Assembly (NCBI RefSeq): GCF_009746715.1 | Contig: NZ_VRKW01000002.1 | Location: 1-64,000, forward strand | Reading direction: 5' to 3' | From: Ketobacter sp. MCCC 1A13808 | GTDB lineage: Bacteria; Pseudomonadota; Gammaproteobacteria; Pseudomonadales; Ketobacteraceae | DNA length: 64,000 nt | Part shown: positions 52,784 through 62,855 of the stretch, piece by piece | Numbering within the stretch: position 1 is the stretch's first letter | How the letters are laid out: every line of letters starts with the position of its first letter | Notes under the pieces: generated by a model | Database searches by the model: none | What the model was told of the DNA's origin: nothing | The model's input: the letters and a program-made list of their open reading frames with translations, nothing else | Translations under genes and position numbers: made by a program

Positions 52784-55700
52784 GCAAGCGGCCTCCCTTG
52801 ACCCTGCTTATCATGAGCCTGGTACTGGTGCTATTTGTGGCACTGGGTGTGGGATTTATGGTTGCAGCCAACTCATCCAAGTTCAACCGCTGGGCGCTGG
52901 AAAAAGTATCTCAATCCGTGCCGGAACTCCAGATCAGCGGGATTGATGGGTCGCTCGCAGACACCCTGTCGTTCGATTTCAGATTTCAAACCGACGGAAT
53001 GTTGATATCCATGGACGCAGCCCAGCTGAAAATCAAACCGGCCTGCTTCTGGAATCTTACGCTGTGTATAAAAAACTTACATGCACGCCAACTGGACGTC
53101 TTCCTGCAATCCAGCGACACACCCTCTGCCGATCCGATTGAGTTACCGGAACTTTCCACACCGCTATTATTGACCTTGGAAGCCCTGACATTAGACCGTT
53201 TTCGTCTGGCCATGGATGACACCGTGATTATTGATGAATCAGCGGTATCCCTGTCCGCGAGCTGGATTGACCATCATCTAACTGTCCGCGATTTTACGGC
53301 AACAGATGAATTCTGCCATTGGTCCATTGATGCGGGCATCCGGTTCACCCGCCAATACCCCATAAAAGGCTCGCTGCAATGTGATACCACTCTATTTCCA
53401 TTCAGCTCGCTGTTTAGCAACGTGGAAGGCGACCTCAATTCCCTGTCGTTGGACCTTACCAGTCAGGGAGCACTTTCCGGTCGCCTGGCTGCCACTATTG
53501 CGCCGATACAACCGTCATTGCCACTGCAATTCCAATTTACCCTCTCCCAACCTTTTCTGCTAAAAACCGTGCAAGGTATGGAAACCGATTCGACACAAAT
53601 CCCGAGCCTGAAGATGAAAGGCGAAGGCAATCTGGACCGCATCGAACTGCAGGCCAGCACTCAGGTGATCAGCGAATGGGTTAACGACCCTGTGGACGTG
53701 GAGCTTGCCGCATCCACATCGATGCAAAGCATGAACGTAACATCGTTGCTGCTGACCACGGGCAGCAGCTCCATTGCCAGCGAAGGTGCTTTGGATTTTG
53801 CGGACCACATCCAATGGCGGGGCAGTAGCCAAATTAACAACCTGGATTTCGCCGCCTTTCAGCAAGCCGTTACAGGGCACATCAGCGGTACCGTGCAGCA
53901 CGATGTGCTGGTCGATGGCGACGCATTACGTATCGGAGCAAACCTGGTTGGCGTGCGCGGCGTACTTAATCAGCAACCATGGCAAGCGCAAGGCAAACTA
54001 GAATGGAAAAACAATCAACTCAGCCTGCAACAACTCGATATCAAACAAACCGACAACACGCTATTGGTAAACGGGCACTGGAGTCCGGAACATAGCAGTG
54101 ACATCAATGCCCGCTTTGATCTCAATAATTTAAGCTATTTACTACCGGATCTGACAGGGCAAATTGATGGCAATTTGACAATGAAGGGCACCCTGCAAGC
54201 GCCTGACGTCAACGGCACATTGAATGGCAACGGGCTGGTATACGATCAGGCAAAGATCGGATTATTCCGTTCTACGATCAAATGGAAAACACACAGCCAA
54301 GCGGACAACCGGTTTATGGTTGACGTCTCCAATCTGGGTTATGGCGAAGCGCTCTCCGCCAATCTGCAACTGGACTGGAGTGGTCGTCTTAAACAACACC
54401 GGCTACGGCTCAGTGCCCAGGACCGCGACCACAACGAACTGGAGCTGACCTGTGATGGCGGCTTTTCATCAGTAAATGAACAACTACAACTGGAAAACTG
54501 GCAAGGGCGCTGCCAACGGCTGGATCTGATCGCCGGCAGTTATTTGCCCGATTTCAAGTGGTCGTTGTCTGACGCATTCAACGTCAAAGTGGCACAGGCA
54601 AAAAATATACAAGTTGACCCTTTCTGCCTGTATCAGATCAACCAAACGCAACGAAGCCAGCTGTGCACTACCACACCAATTATCTGGAAAGACAACCAAT
54701 TAGCCGACATGCAATTGCAAGGTCGCCAGCTCCCATTAGCCTGGGCCCAGCCCTGGTTACCTGACAATGCCAACCTGAACGGAACAGCAGAACTCAAAGT
54801 GATTGCCCGCGCCATCGTCGACCAACTCAAAGTGGAAGCCACACTCGATTCTGCAAACAGCCGCCTTCGGCTGCGACAAGAAAACAAAGCCGACCTGAAT
54901 ATTGATTTTAGTTCGCTGCGACTGGATGCCCTTTATGGCGATAACACATTGGGGCTGAATTGGAGACTGGAATCCGACATTACCGGCAGCACCCGTGGCC
55001 AATTTGATTTGAACGACGAGCGCATCGATGGCCGGATTAATTTCAGCGGCTTTCAAATTAGCCCTTTCACCCGCCTGGTATTGAGCAATGATTCGGATCA
55101 GATTCAGGCCGAGGTAAATGGCGATATAAATATCGCAGGCACGATACAGGCACCGGCGATTTCCGGCTCTATTACCGCGAAAAATGGCCTCGTTGAATCG
55201 TTAACACTACCGCTTCCGATCAAAAATATCGAACTGACAGCGAACTTCAACCAAAATAAAGCCCGCCTGAAAGGCAGCTTTAATGTTGCTGACAAAAGCG
55301 GCCAGATCCATGGTGATATGAGCTGGGAAAATGAGACCTGGCACAGCAAAATGAATATCTCAGCGGAAACCCTGGCATTCAAGCCACAGGAAGACGTCAC
55401 CATCAATCTGACCCCCGACATCACCTTTGAAATGGAGCCGGGCCAACTCACGCTGAGTGGAGACATTCACGTTCCAAAGGCACGCATATATCTGCGTACC
55501 TTGCCGGAGCAAGCCGTCAGCGCTTCATCAGACGCCGAATTGGTGGGCGAAGGAATCGACACGAATCCGCGACTGAACGTATCCACTCAGTTCAAAATTT
55601 CATTGGGAGATGATGTCGTCTTCGAAGGCTTTGGTTTAAAAACCATGCTCACCGGGAAAATGGAAGTACGCCAGAAAAATAATGGCCTGATGCGGGCCAG

Positions 55701-56286
55701 CGGTGGCATACGCCTGGAAAAAGGTGAATACCAAGCGTACGGCCAACAGCTTACCATTAGCGATGGCGACTTGATTTTTATAGACGACATTGCAAACCCG
55801 CAATTACGATTGTCTGCGGTCAGGGATAAGATTGAAGACAACGTGGTGGTCGGCATTCGGGTCACAGGCCGGGCACAGAACCCGGAAATCACGGTGTACT
55901 CCATCCCGGATATGCCACAGCAAGAGAAATTACACTACCTGGTCACCGGCCGCGCGCCCAACGCGGATACCGACGGCAGTTCCAGTGTGGCAGCCGAAGC
56001 CGCACTGTCGCTGGCGCTGCAAAAAAACGCCGGTTTTACAAAAAAAGCAGGGGAAGCTGTAGGCATTGAAAACCTGCAGTTAACCGCCGGCTCAACAGAG
56101 AATCGCAGCGAAGTGGGTTTAAGCGGGTACATTACACCGGATCTAATGGTGCGCTACGGCGTTGGTATGTTTGAAGCGGTGAACACCATCAGTCTGAGCT
56201 ATCGCATTCGCCGCAATCTGTATTTCGAGGTCATCAGCGGGAAAAGCAACGCGTTCGACCTGCTATGGTCTTTTGACCGGGAGTAA
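52780..56286 (+). CDS. tamB: Translocation and assembly module protein TamB
   Basis: An 1168-residue AsmA-like/TamB protein with one N-terminal membrane helix (about 5-28) and a very long periplasmic beta-taco region. The C-terminal DUF490/TamB domain (about 900-1168) has the conserved GVGMFEAVNTISLSYRIRRNLYFEVISG end. It spans the periplasm between inner membrane and TamA; AsmA-like proteins are thought to carry phospholipid. It starts at GTG within the tamA stop (GTGA overlap), so the two are translationally coupled. Length is slightly below that of E. coli TamB. Confidence 0.93.
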   Translation: MSKRPPLTLLIMSLVLVLFVALGVGFMVAANSSKFNRWALEKVSQSVPELQISGIDGSLADTLSFDFRFQTDGMLISMDAAQLKIKPACFWNLTLCIKNLHARQLDVFLQSSDTPSADPIELPELSTPLLLTLEALTLDRFRLAMDDTVIIDESAVSLSASWIDHHLTVRDFTATDEFCHWSIDAGIRFTRQYPIKGSLQCDTTLFPFSSLFSNVEGDLNSLSLDLTSQGALSGRLAATIAPIQPSLPLQFQFTLSQPFLLKTVQGMETDSTQIPSLKMKGEGNLDRIELQASTQVISEWVNDPVDVELAASTSMQSMNVTSLLLTTGSSSIASEGALDFADHIQWRGSSQINNLDFAAFQQAVTGHISGTVQHDVLVDGDALRIGANLVGVRGVLNQQPWQAQGKLEWKNNQLSLQQLDIKQTDNTLLVNGHWSPEHSSDINARFDLNNLSYLLPDLTGQIDGNLTMKGTLQAPDVNGTLNGNGLVYDQAKIGLFRSTIKWKTHSQADNRFMVDVSNLGYGEALSANLQLDWSGRLKQHRLRLSAQDRDHNELELTCDGGFSSVNEQLQLENWQGRCQRLDLIAGSYLPDFKWSLSDAFNVKVAQAKNIQVDPFCLYQINQTQRSQLCTTTPIIWKDNQLADMQLQGRQLPLAWAQPWLPDNANLNGTAELKVIARAIVDQLKVEATLDSANSRLRLRQENKADLNIDFSSLRLDALYGDNTLGLNWRLESDITGSTRGQFDLNDERIDGRINFSGFQISPFTRLVLSNDSDQIQAEVNGDINIAGTIQAPAISGSITAKNGLVESLTLPLPIKNIELTANFNQNKARLKGSFNVADKSGQIHGDMSWENETWHSKMNISAETLAFKPQEDVTINLTPDITFEMEPGQLTLSGDIHVPKARIYLRTLPEQAVSASSDAELVGEGIDTNPRLNVSTQFKISLGDDVVFEGFGLKTMLTGKMEVRQKNNGLMRASGGIRLEKGEYQAYGQQLTISDGDLIFIDDIANPQLRLSAVRDKIEDNVVVGIRVTGRAQNPEITVYSIPDMPQQEKLHYLVTGRAPNADTDGSSSVAAEAALSLALQKNAGFTKKAGEAVGIENLQLTAGSTENRSEVGLSGYITPDLMVRYGVGMFEAVNTISLSYRIRRNLYFEVISGKSNAFDLLWSFDRE

Positions 56287-56431
56287 CAGCACCCAAAGGA
56301 GCACCGGCCTACAATAGAATCAGTGGTTTTAGGTTAATGGCGGCGCTGTTCGATGGCATTTCATAGCAGAAAGTCTATCCTGTATATAGAAAACAACTAT
56401 AAAATTATTCATTCAAACTCGAGGAATTCCA

Positions 56432-58561
56432 GTGGCGGGTAGAGCTCGCAAATTCTTGCACCAGGTATTCCACCTGCTGCCTTTGCTACCGCTATCATCA
56501 GGTGCATTTGCTGATAATGTAGACAGCCTCCTGGCGCTATCACTGCAGGAACTGGGCGAAATCAGCGTCAGCATTGCCACCGGCAGCCCCAAATCAATAA
56601 CCGGTGCCCCCGCCGGAGCCAGCCTGATCACCGCCAACGACATTTACACCATGGGTGCATTAACGCTGGAGGACGCCCTGCAAACCGTACCCGGGCTCTA
56701 TATCTCCCGCGCCAGTGTCAGCAACGCACCCCGTTATTTTTTCCGGGGCGTCGCTTCTCGCCACAACCCCCAGGCGCTGTTACTGGTTAACGGGGTTCCC
56801 ATGAGCGGCCTGTTTCTGGGAGACCGAAGTCAACATCTTCCCAATCAGTACTCGTTGCCGGCAAAAATAATTGAACGAATTGAAATCATCCGGGGGCCAG
56901 GCTCTGCTCTGTACGGAGCCGATGCATTTGCCGGCGTTATCAATGTCATTACCACGGGTGCAGAAGACCTGGAAACCACTGCAGCGAGTATCGCTGGCGG
57001 CAGTTTCGATACCGTCCGTTCCACACTCAAGCAACCCTTTCAGGCAGGCGAAGCCAACGGTGTCCTGCTGTTGTCCTACCAGGCCAGCGAAGGCGATCGT
57101 AGCAACGAAATTACCCATGATTTACAGACCAATATCGATCAATTTATGCAGTCGCCTCCGGTCTCGGAAGCGCCTGCTCCGCCACAAAACAGCCTCAAAA
57201 CCTATGACGCCCGCGTCGATCTCAGCTGGGACAAGCTGCGCATCAGGGCAGGCACAATGCGGGCCTGGGACATCGGTACCGGTACCGGTATCAGTGACGC
57301 CCTGGATGCGGATGGCCGATTTGTTCACGATACAAGCGGCATGGATATTACCTGGACCGACAACGAGTTGGTCGAAAACCTGTTGCTGGAAGCCAAGATA
57401 AGCTACCTGCACACCCATTTTCGTAGCTCTCCCAGTGTTCAGCTGTTCCCGCCCGGAGCGTTCTTCGGCGCATTTCCAGACGGGGCGATGAGCCTTTATT
57501 CTGTTGCGGAAGAGAATGCGCAAGCGGGGATCACGGCCGCTTTTAACGGAGTTGAATCGCACCGGATTACCGTGGGGAGCGGTTATCACTGGGGCGATTT
57601 ATACAAAACCACCGGATACAACAATTCCCAGTTTATGAACGGCGTATTCAGCCCCCGTCCCGCATTTGTCGAGACCGCCGACACCGCTGACATATTCATG
57701 CCGGAGCGACAACGCACCAGTTACTATGTTTTCGCACAGGACGAGTGGCTAATCGCACCGTCCTGGGAGCTCACTGCCGGAATTCGTTACGACGATTATG
57801 ATGACATCGGCTCGACTGTAAACCCCCGCGCGGCTCTGGTTTGGCAGACCAGCGAGAGCTGGACCAGCAAACTGCTGTACAGCGAAGCGTTCCGGGTGCC
57901 CTCGTTCAGCGAACTCTGGGTCACCAGCAATCCGACCGCCCTGGGCAACCCGAATCTGAATCCGGAAAAGCTGCGCAGCACCGAGCTGGTGTTAATATGG
58001 CAACCCGGCCAACAATTCACAACCACTCTGAATCTGTATCAGTTTTATATCGAGGACTATATTGATTTTGTCAGCGACGGTGCAAGCAGTACCGCTGTCG
58101 CCCAGAATATAGGGCGCTTCGAGGGAAGCGGTGCCGAGCTGGAATTCCGTTATCCGATTTCGGAGCAATGGACACTGCTTTCCAACTACAGCTATCAACA
58201 AACACAAGACACCTCGACGCGCCAGGATCTCGGCCTGGCCCCCACTCAGATGGGGTATGTACAACTCACTTGGAGGCCGGCCGACTGGATTGTAAGCCCG
58301 CAGGTCAGGGTAGTTGGGGAGCGGCTGCGACAAGCCGAGGACGATCGCCCACCGCTGGAGGGTTATATCTCTTTCGATCTGTCGATACGCCGTCAATGGG
58401 GAACACGTTACTCCCTGGGGCTCATTGCACAGAACCTGTTTGATGCCGATATTCGCGAGCCTACTCAGGGGCCGGGCGTGAATGCCGCCCTTCCCTCAAT
58501 TCCGTATGACCTGCCCCAACAGGGGCGCGCCGTCACGCTAGAACTCAATATCGAGCTCTAG
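56432..58561 (+). CDS. TonB-dependent outer-membrane receptor
   Basis: A 709-residue TonB-dependent receptor with a signal peptide (cut near AFA-DN, about 28), a plug domain (about 55-165: ITANDIYTMGALTLEDALQTVPG, RGVASRHNPQALLLVNGVPM, IEIIRGPGSALYGADAFAGVINVIT) and a 22-strand barrel. It ends in a hydrophobic strand (VTLELNIEL) rather than the usual Phe. It takes up an iron chelate, vitamin or other large solute. No specific ligand gene is adjacent, and no Fur box was found, so iron is not certain. The GTG start has GAGGAA eight bases upstream. Confidence 0.93.
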   Translation: MAGRARKFLHQVFHLLPLLPLSSGAFADNVDSLLALSLQELGEISVSIATGSPKSITGAPAGASLITANDIYTMGALTLEDALQTVPGLYISRASVSNAPRYFFRGVASRHNPQALLLVNGVPMSGLFLGDRSQHLPNQYSLPAKIIERIEIIRGPGSALYGADAFAGVINVITTGAEDLETTAASIAGGSFDTVRSTLKQPFQAGEANGVLLLSYQASEGDRSNEITHDLQTNIDQFMQSPPVSEAPAPPQNSLKTYDARVDLSWDKLRIRAGTMRAWDIGTGTGISDALDADGRFVHDTSGMDITWTDNELVENLLLEAKISYLHTHFRSSPSVQLFPPGAFFGAFPDGAMSLYSVAEENAQAGITAAFNGVESHRITVGSGYHWGDLYKTTGYNNSQFMNGVFSPRPAFVETADTADIFMPERQRTSYYVFAQDEWLIAPSWELTAGIRYDDYDDIGSTVNPRAALVWQTSESWTSKLLYSEAFRVPSFSELWVTSNPTALGNPNLNPEKLRSTELVLIWQPGQQFTTTLNLYQFYIEDYIDFVSDGASSTAVAQNIGRFEGSGAELEFRYPISEQWTLLSNYSYQQTQDTSTRQDLGLAPTQMGYVQLTWRPADWIVSPQVRVVGERLRQAEDDRPPLEGYISFDLSIRRQWGTRYSLGLIAQNLFDADIREPTQGPGVNAALPSIPYDLPQQGRAVTLELNIEL

Positions 58562-58596
58562 TATTTCTGTTCAGCGCCCATCTGCTGCGCCGGTTA

Positions 58597-59344
58597 TCAG
58601 AACGCAAATTCGTCTTCTACGACCACAATAGGTTGCGCCATGTTAGCGCCCCGCCCTTGCTGTAACACCGGCTCGAACTGCTCATAAACGTTCTTTATCC
58701 AGGTTCGCACCCGGTGCCGCTCGACCGTACTCATAATCTGCAGATTATTCGCTGCCGCCCAAAAACTGGTATTGCTGAAATCGATTTTTTTGGTCAACTG
58801 TGGATGCAGCTTGCCAATTTGCACGATTGAGGCGTCTCCGGCTCGCGCTTTTTCATACACCGCTGATTGTTCAAACAAGCTGAAATCCTCACCCCGGCCC
58901 AAATTCTCCACCACCACAAACTGGATTTGTTCGGTATCCAATCGATCCAGCATTCTGATCCAATAAATAGCTGGAATCCGCGCCATCGTCCATTACGTGC
59001 CAATAATAGGTGGTGTACCCCAGCTCTTCGAACAGGGTAAAACCATCGCTTTCCACTAACCATTTATTGAGTCGATCAAACGTTTGAGCTGCCAGATCCA
59101 CTACAATATTCATTTCCGGGTTGGACTCCATCGCATCGATGATGGCATCCAGACTCTCATAGGTACTGACGTCGACTGCTGCCGTGTATTCCGGATAAAA
59201 ACGTGAAAACGTACCGTGTGACTGATCCGAATCGAACCCCATAAACGGCAACTCTTTATCGATCAGATATTGTCCCAACAACCTTGCCGTCAGTGATTTG
59301 CCTACACCACCCTTTTCTCCGCCGATCAAATGCAGCTTACCCAT
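58597..59344 (-). pseudogene. ParA/MobD-like P-loop ATPase gene with a frameshift
   Basis: From the ATG at 59344, with GGAGG upstream, the frame encodes a ParA/MinD/CobQ-type ATPase: KLHLIGGEKGGVGKS is a deviant Walker A, and MGFDSDQS and IVVDLAAQ follow. At 58951-58957 the minus strand reads CAGAATG. Removing one A there joins YLLDQ to MLDRLDTEQIQFVVVENLG and restores an open frame to the stop at 58597, for about 248 residues. As given, frame 1 ends at 58889. The downstream part keeps good coding character, so this is a recent mutation or a sequencing error. Related proteins occur beside mobilisation genes, but no relaxase is seen here. Confidence 0.75.
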
Positions 59345-59477
59345 ATTCGCACCTCCATAGATGCCAGTAACGCTTGATAGAAGGGCAAATAGTACGGGCA
59401 GACGACTTATTTTTAAAGAACTAAGTTTTTTCCGTTTTATGACAAACCGAATCACCTGACAACTTGTTATAACAGCA

Positions 59478-59522
59478 CAAAAAAGCGGGGCCGGTGATTA
59501 AACCAGCCCCGCTTCTGTTTTT
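59478..59522 (-). terminator. Terminator after aceA
   Basis: On the minus strand AAGCGGGGC and GCCCCGCTT form a stem around a 14-base region, followed by TTTTTTG. It lies 36 bases after the aceA stop. Confidence 0.82.
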
Positions 59523-59558
59523 GCCGATAAGTAAACTTATCGTTTCAATCCATCAACC

Positions 59559-61154
59559 TTAGAACTGGTTCATGGTATTGTCTTTACCGGATGCTTTCAG
59601 TGCAGCGTCACCAGAGAAGTACTCTTTGTGGTCGTCACCCATATCAGAACCGGCCATGTTTTGGTGCTTAACACACGCAATGCCCTGACGGATCTCCTTA
59701 CGTTGTACACCAGCAACATAAGCCAGCATGCCTTCTTCGCCAAAGTAACCTTTCGCCAGGTTGTCAGTGGACAGCGCAGCAGTGTGGTAAGTAGGCAAGG
59801 TAATCAGGTGATGGAAAATACCCGCTTCACGTGAACCGTCTTTCTGGAACGCCTGGATTTTCTGATCGGCTTCGATGGACAATTCAGTCTGATCGTATTC
59901 CACGCTCATTAAGTTCGCACGATCGTATGCAGATACGTCTTTACCGGCTTCACTCCATGCATCGAACACTTGCTGACGGAAATTCAGGGTCCAGTTGAAC
60001 GACGGGCTGTTGTTATAAACCAGTTTCGCATTGGGAACCACTTCGCGAATACGGTTAACCATGGCAGCGATCTGACCTACGTGAGGCTTCTCGGTTTCGA
60101 TCCACAACAGATCAGCACCGTTTTGCAGCGAAGTAATACAGTCCAACACCACGCGATCTTCACCGGAACCTTTCTTGAACTGGAACAGGCCGGAAGCCAG
60201 ACGCTTGGGCTTCAATAACTTGCCGTTCGCTTTAACAACAACATCACCGTTGGCGATATCGTCCGCACTTTCAATGTAATCACCATCCAGGAAGCTGTTG
60301 TACTGGTCGCCCAGATCACCCGGCTCGTTAGTGACTGCGATTTGCTTGGTCAGGCCAGCACCCAGAGAGTCGGTACGGGCAACAATAACACCGTCGTCTA
60401 CGCCCAGCTCCATGAACGCGTAGCGGACCGCGTTGATTTTAGCGATGAAGTCAGCATGGGGCACGGTTACTTTACCGTCCTGGTGACCACATTGCTTCTC
60501 GTCAGATACTTGGTTTTCGATCTGGATGCAGCACGCGCCTGCTTCGATCATTTGTTTAGCCAGCAAATAAGTCGCTTCTTCGTTACCGAAACCGGCATCG
60601 ATGTCAGCAATGATGGGCACAACATGAGTTTCGAAGTTTTCGATGGATTTCAGCAACTCGGCTTCTTTGGCAGAATCACCGGATTCACGCGCCGCGTCCA
60701 CTTGACGGAACAGACCGCCCAATTCACGCGCGTCTGCTTGGCGCAGGAAGGTATACAGTTCTTCGATCAGACCGGAAACCGATGTTTTCTCGTGCATGGA
60801 TTGGTCGGGTAGAGGGCCGAAGTCTGAACGCAAAGCAGCTACCATCCAGCCAGACAGATACAGGTAACGGCGCTTGGTTTCACCCAGGTGCTTTTTAATC
60901 GCGATCATTTTTTGCTGACCGATAAAACCATGCCAGCAACCCAGAGACTGGGTGTACTGCGCAGAATCAGCATCGTAACCAGCCATATCTTCACGCATAA
61001 TTTTGGCCGTGTACTTGGCAATATCCAGACCGGTTTTAAAACGGTTTTGCAGACGCATGCGAGCGACGTATTCCGGGTTGATCGCACTCCAGGTTGGGCC
61101 ACTGGCATCAATTACAGACGCAGCCTGATCGGTGAAAGCTGAGTAGTTAGACAT
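59559..61154 (-). CDS. aceA: Isocitrate lyase
   Basis: A 531-residue isocitrate lyase, splitting isocitrate into glyoxylate and succinate in the glyoxylate shunt. The catalytic signature is present as KQCGHQ (Cys about 222) in place of the more common KKCGH, and IADIDAGFGNEEAT binds metal. LVYNNSPSFNWTL is the C-terminal active-site strand. The length fits the long, 530-residue subtype known from Pseudomonas. It has its own terminator. With acsA and the acyl-CoA ligase it makes growth on acetate and fatty acids likely. The ~350 bases upstream should hold its promoter; I saw no clear motif. Confidence 0.95.
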   Translation of the reverse strand: MSNYSAFTDQAASVIDASGPTWSAINPEYVARMRLQNRFKTGLDIAKYTAKIMREDMAGYDADSAQYTQSLGCWHGFIGQQKMIAIKKHLGETKRRYLYLSGWMVAALRSDFGPLPDQSMHEKTSVSGLIEELYTFLRQADARELGGLFRQVDAARESGDSAKEAELLKSIENFETHVVPIIADIDAGFGNEEATYLLAKQMIEAGACCIQIENQVSDEKQCGHQDGKVTVPHADFIAKINAVRYAFMELGVDDGVIVARTDSLGAGLTKQIAVTNEPGDLGDQYNSFLDGDYIESADDIANGDVVVKANGKLLKPKRLASGLFQFKKGSGEDRVVLDCITSLQNGADLLWIETEKPHVGQIAAMVNRIREVVPNAKLVYNNSPSFNWTLNFRQQVFDAWSEAGKDVSAYDRANLMSVEYDQTELSIEADQKIQAFQKDGSREAGIFHHLITLPTYHTAALSTDNLAKGYFGEEGMLAYVAGVQRKEIRQGIACVKHQNMAGSDMGDDHKEYFSGDAALKASGKDNTMNQF

Positions 61155-61503
61155 GGTTTATCCTCTACGTTTGGGAATGAGTGTACCGAAGCCAGAGCAG
61201 GTAGACGAAGTAAGTCAACACTCTTAACTGCAGATGGACGCCATTCTAACGAGGCACCACCCATAAAAGAAATTAATAGATCGTATACCCGATATTTTCT
61301 TGGTGAATAGTAGTGCCAGCCCACCAGCCACAGGGGCTGTAGACAAGTCACGTGGTTTCATGACCGCACAGTCTACTTTAGATGAGGCCTTTGTTTTCAG
61401 CAAGCACCGAATCGCTGCACCTGGAAGGATACGAAAAGAGCTCTTGGCAGGCCAGCCATGGGTCCCAAGACCGACGCCACCCACTCGGTAAGCGAGCGAA
61501 TTA
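61155..61503. other. Intergenic region upstream of aceA
   Basis: About 350 bases without a credited gene. Several short open frames on both strands lack ribosome binding sites. The region must hold the aceA promoter. Confidence 0.5.
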
Positions 61504-62544
61504 TTAGGCCGTATTCAACAAGCGAGTCACTTGCTCTATTACCTTGGCTTTCGAAGCCTGAGGGTGGTGCTGGACGGCCTCGACATCGAAAGACAACCGA
61601 TCCATTTCCGAGAGCGCGCAACGTTGCAAGTAACCATTCATCTCAAAACGCAACAATGCATCCAGAAAACGCTGATTGGGATGCGATTTGCGGGGCCGCA
61701 CACTGACCACCGGTTTGCCTGCATTAATCGATTCAGACAGCATCGTCATACTGTCTTCCGTACAAAAAATACGGGACGCCGCCCCCAGGTAACTTTTCAG
61801 CGATTGATTACCCTGACCGGAAAACCAGATGCCTTCGTAGATAACATCCGCAGCTTGCACTTGCAGAACACGCTCAGCAATCTCACCACTGCGTCGCGAG
61901 GTGCTCACCAGCCAGCGCACACTATAGCGCCGGGCAAGTTCATTCATTCCATGAGCCAATACCTGCCAATCCTGCTCATCAAATTCATAACCTGCTCCAT
62001 TACCACCTATCAGCAAACACCATAACGGTTGTTGCAGTTGATGTGATTCCGCGAATCGCTCGCCGGCGACTTCGATTTCATTTACATCGATATAGCTGGG
62101 CGCAAAATCCATCACAATATTGTTATCAGCACCGGCAATCGGCTCAATACTCATCACCGCCTTAAAACAATCCGAACGCAAGCCGCGTAAGGAACCGATA
62201 AAAATATTCGGTTGTCCAGAGTCCTGCGCCAACGCTGCGTTAGCGAAAGAGGTATTACCACCACAGGAAATAATAAGTGTGCCTTGTTCTAGTTCGGGGG
62301 GGATATTCTGATAGCCGCTGCGGATTAACGTGGAAGCGAATCCCAGCTTTGCATTCAGGCACGCACGATAGACAGCACGCAGCGGCTTGTGCTTCAGGAC
62401 GAGGGTCATTTCGGTGACCACATCACTTTGCTTCAACCCGTAGGAATCACATAACCAGCTGACAAGCCCGCGCGCCTGATTCACATGACCCGGCACCCCA
62501 TCACTTAAGATCAGTATTTTTTTAAAATTCATTTGCTTCAACAT
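61504..62544 (-). CDS. ELM1/DUF1022-family protein, glycosyltransferase-like
   Basis: A 346-residue protein of the ELM1 (mitochondrial-fission ELM1-like) family. It has ILSDGVPGHVNQARGL near the start, and LIGGNGAGYEFDEQDWQVLAHGMNELA with VSTSRRSGEIAERVL in the middle. Later, FCTEDSMTMLSESINAGKPVVSVRPRK recalls the donor-site region of GT-B glycosyltransferases. The bacterial role is unclear; work on relatives suggests cell-envelope glycan or lipid synthesis. The start is uncertain: ATG 62544 or ATG 62532. It stands alone. Confidence 0.8.
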   Translation of the reverse strand: MLKQMNFKKILILSDGVPGHVNQARGLVSWLCDSYGLKQSDVVTEMTLVLKHKPLRAVYRACLNAKLGFASTLIRSGYQNIPPELEQGTLIISCGGNTSFANAALAQDSGQPNIFIGSLRGLRSDCFKAVMSIEPIAGADNNIVMDFAPSYIDVNEIEVAGERFAESHQLQQPLWCLLIGGNGAGYEFDEQDWQVLAHGMNELARRYSVRWLVSTSRRSGEIAERVLQVQAADVIYEGIWFSGQGNQSLKSYLGAASRIFCTEDSMTMLSESINAGKPVVSVRPRKSHPNQRFLDALLRFEMNGYLQRCALSEMDRLSFDVEAVQHHPQASKAKVIEQVTRLLNTA

Positions 62545-62613
62545 AACCCACACATTGCGGCAACCTGCAGTAGTGCAGTGATAGTAGCATAACTTATTGA
62601 AATGCTCGTGCAT

Positions 62614-62855
62614 TCAGGATATTTCAAACACGGACTCCATTACCAGAGTGGGCGCCGGTCCGCCACCAAACCCGAACTATGTCACGTTAATGAACGGGGT
62701 TATTGCACCTGGCCCGGGCTTTAATCCGCACAATTGTGATGTGAAAAGCTTGACTGATCTAAAGCCACCGATCGGACTAGGATGATTCTGTGCAGATGGA
62801 GATGTACTGCTTTTAAACACGAAGAACACTCGAGTAATACAACAAGGAGTTTTAC
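62614..62855. other. Intergenic region before the right-edge operon
   Basis: About 240 bases. A plus-strand frame at 62597-62785 is proline-rich and without a ribosome binding site; I do not call it. Confidence 0.4.

Noticed and set aside
56362-56400. LexA- or Fur-like box before the TonB receptor gene
   Set aside because: CTGTATATAGAAAACA has only one good half for LexA, and no Fur 19-mer could be matched; too weak to report.
61224-61484. Minus-strand 86-codon frame upstream of aceA
   Set aside because: It lies in the promoter region, with other overlapping short frames on both strands, and has no ribosome binding site.
62597-62785. Plus-strand 62-codon proline-rich frame
   Set aside because: Overlaps the start of the ELM1-family gene's longer frame, no ribosome binding site, no homologue recognised.
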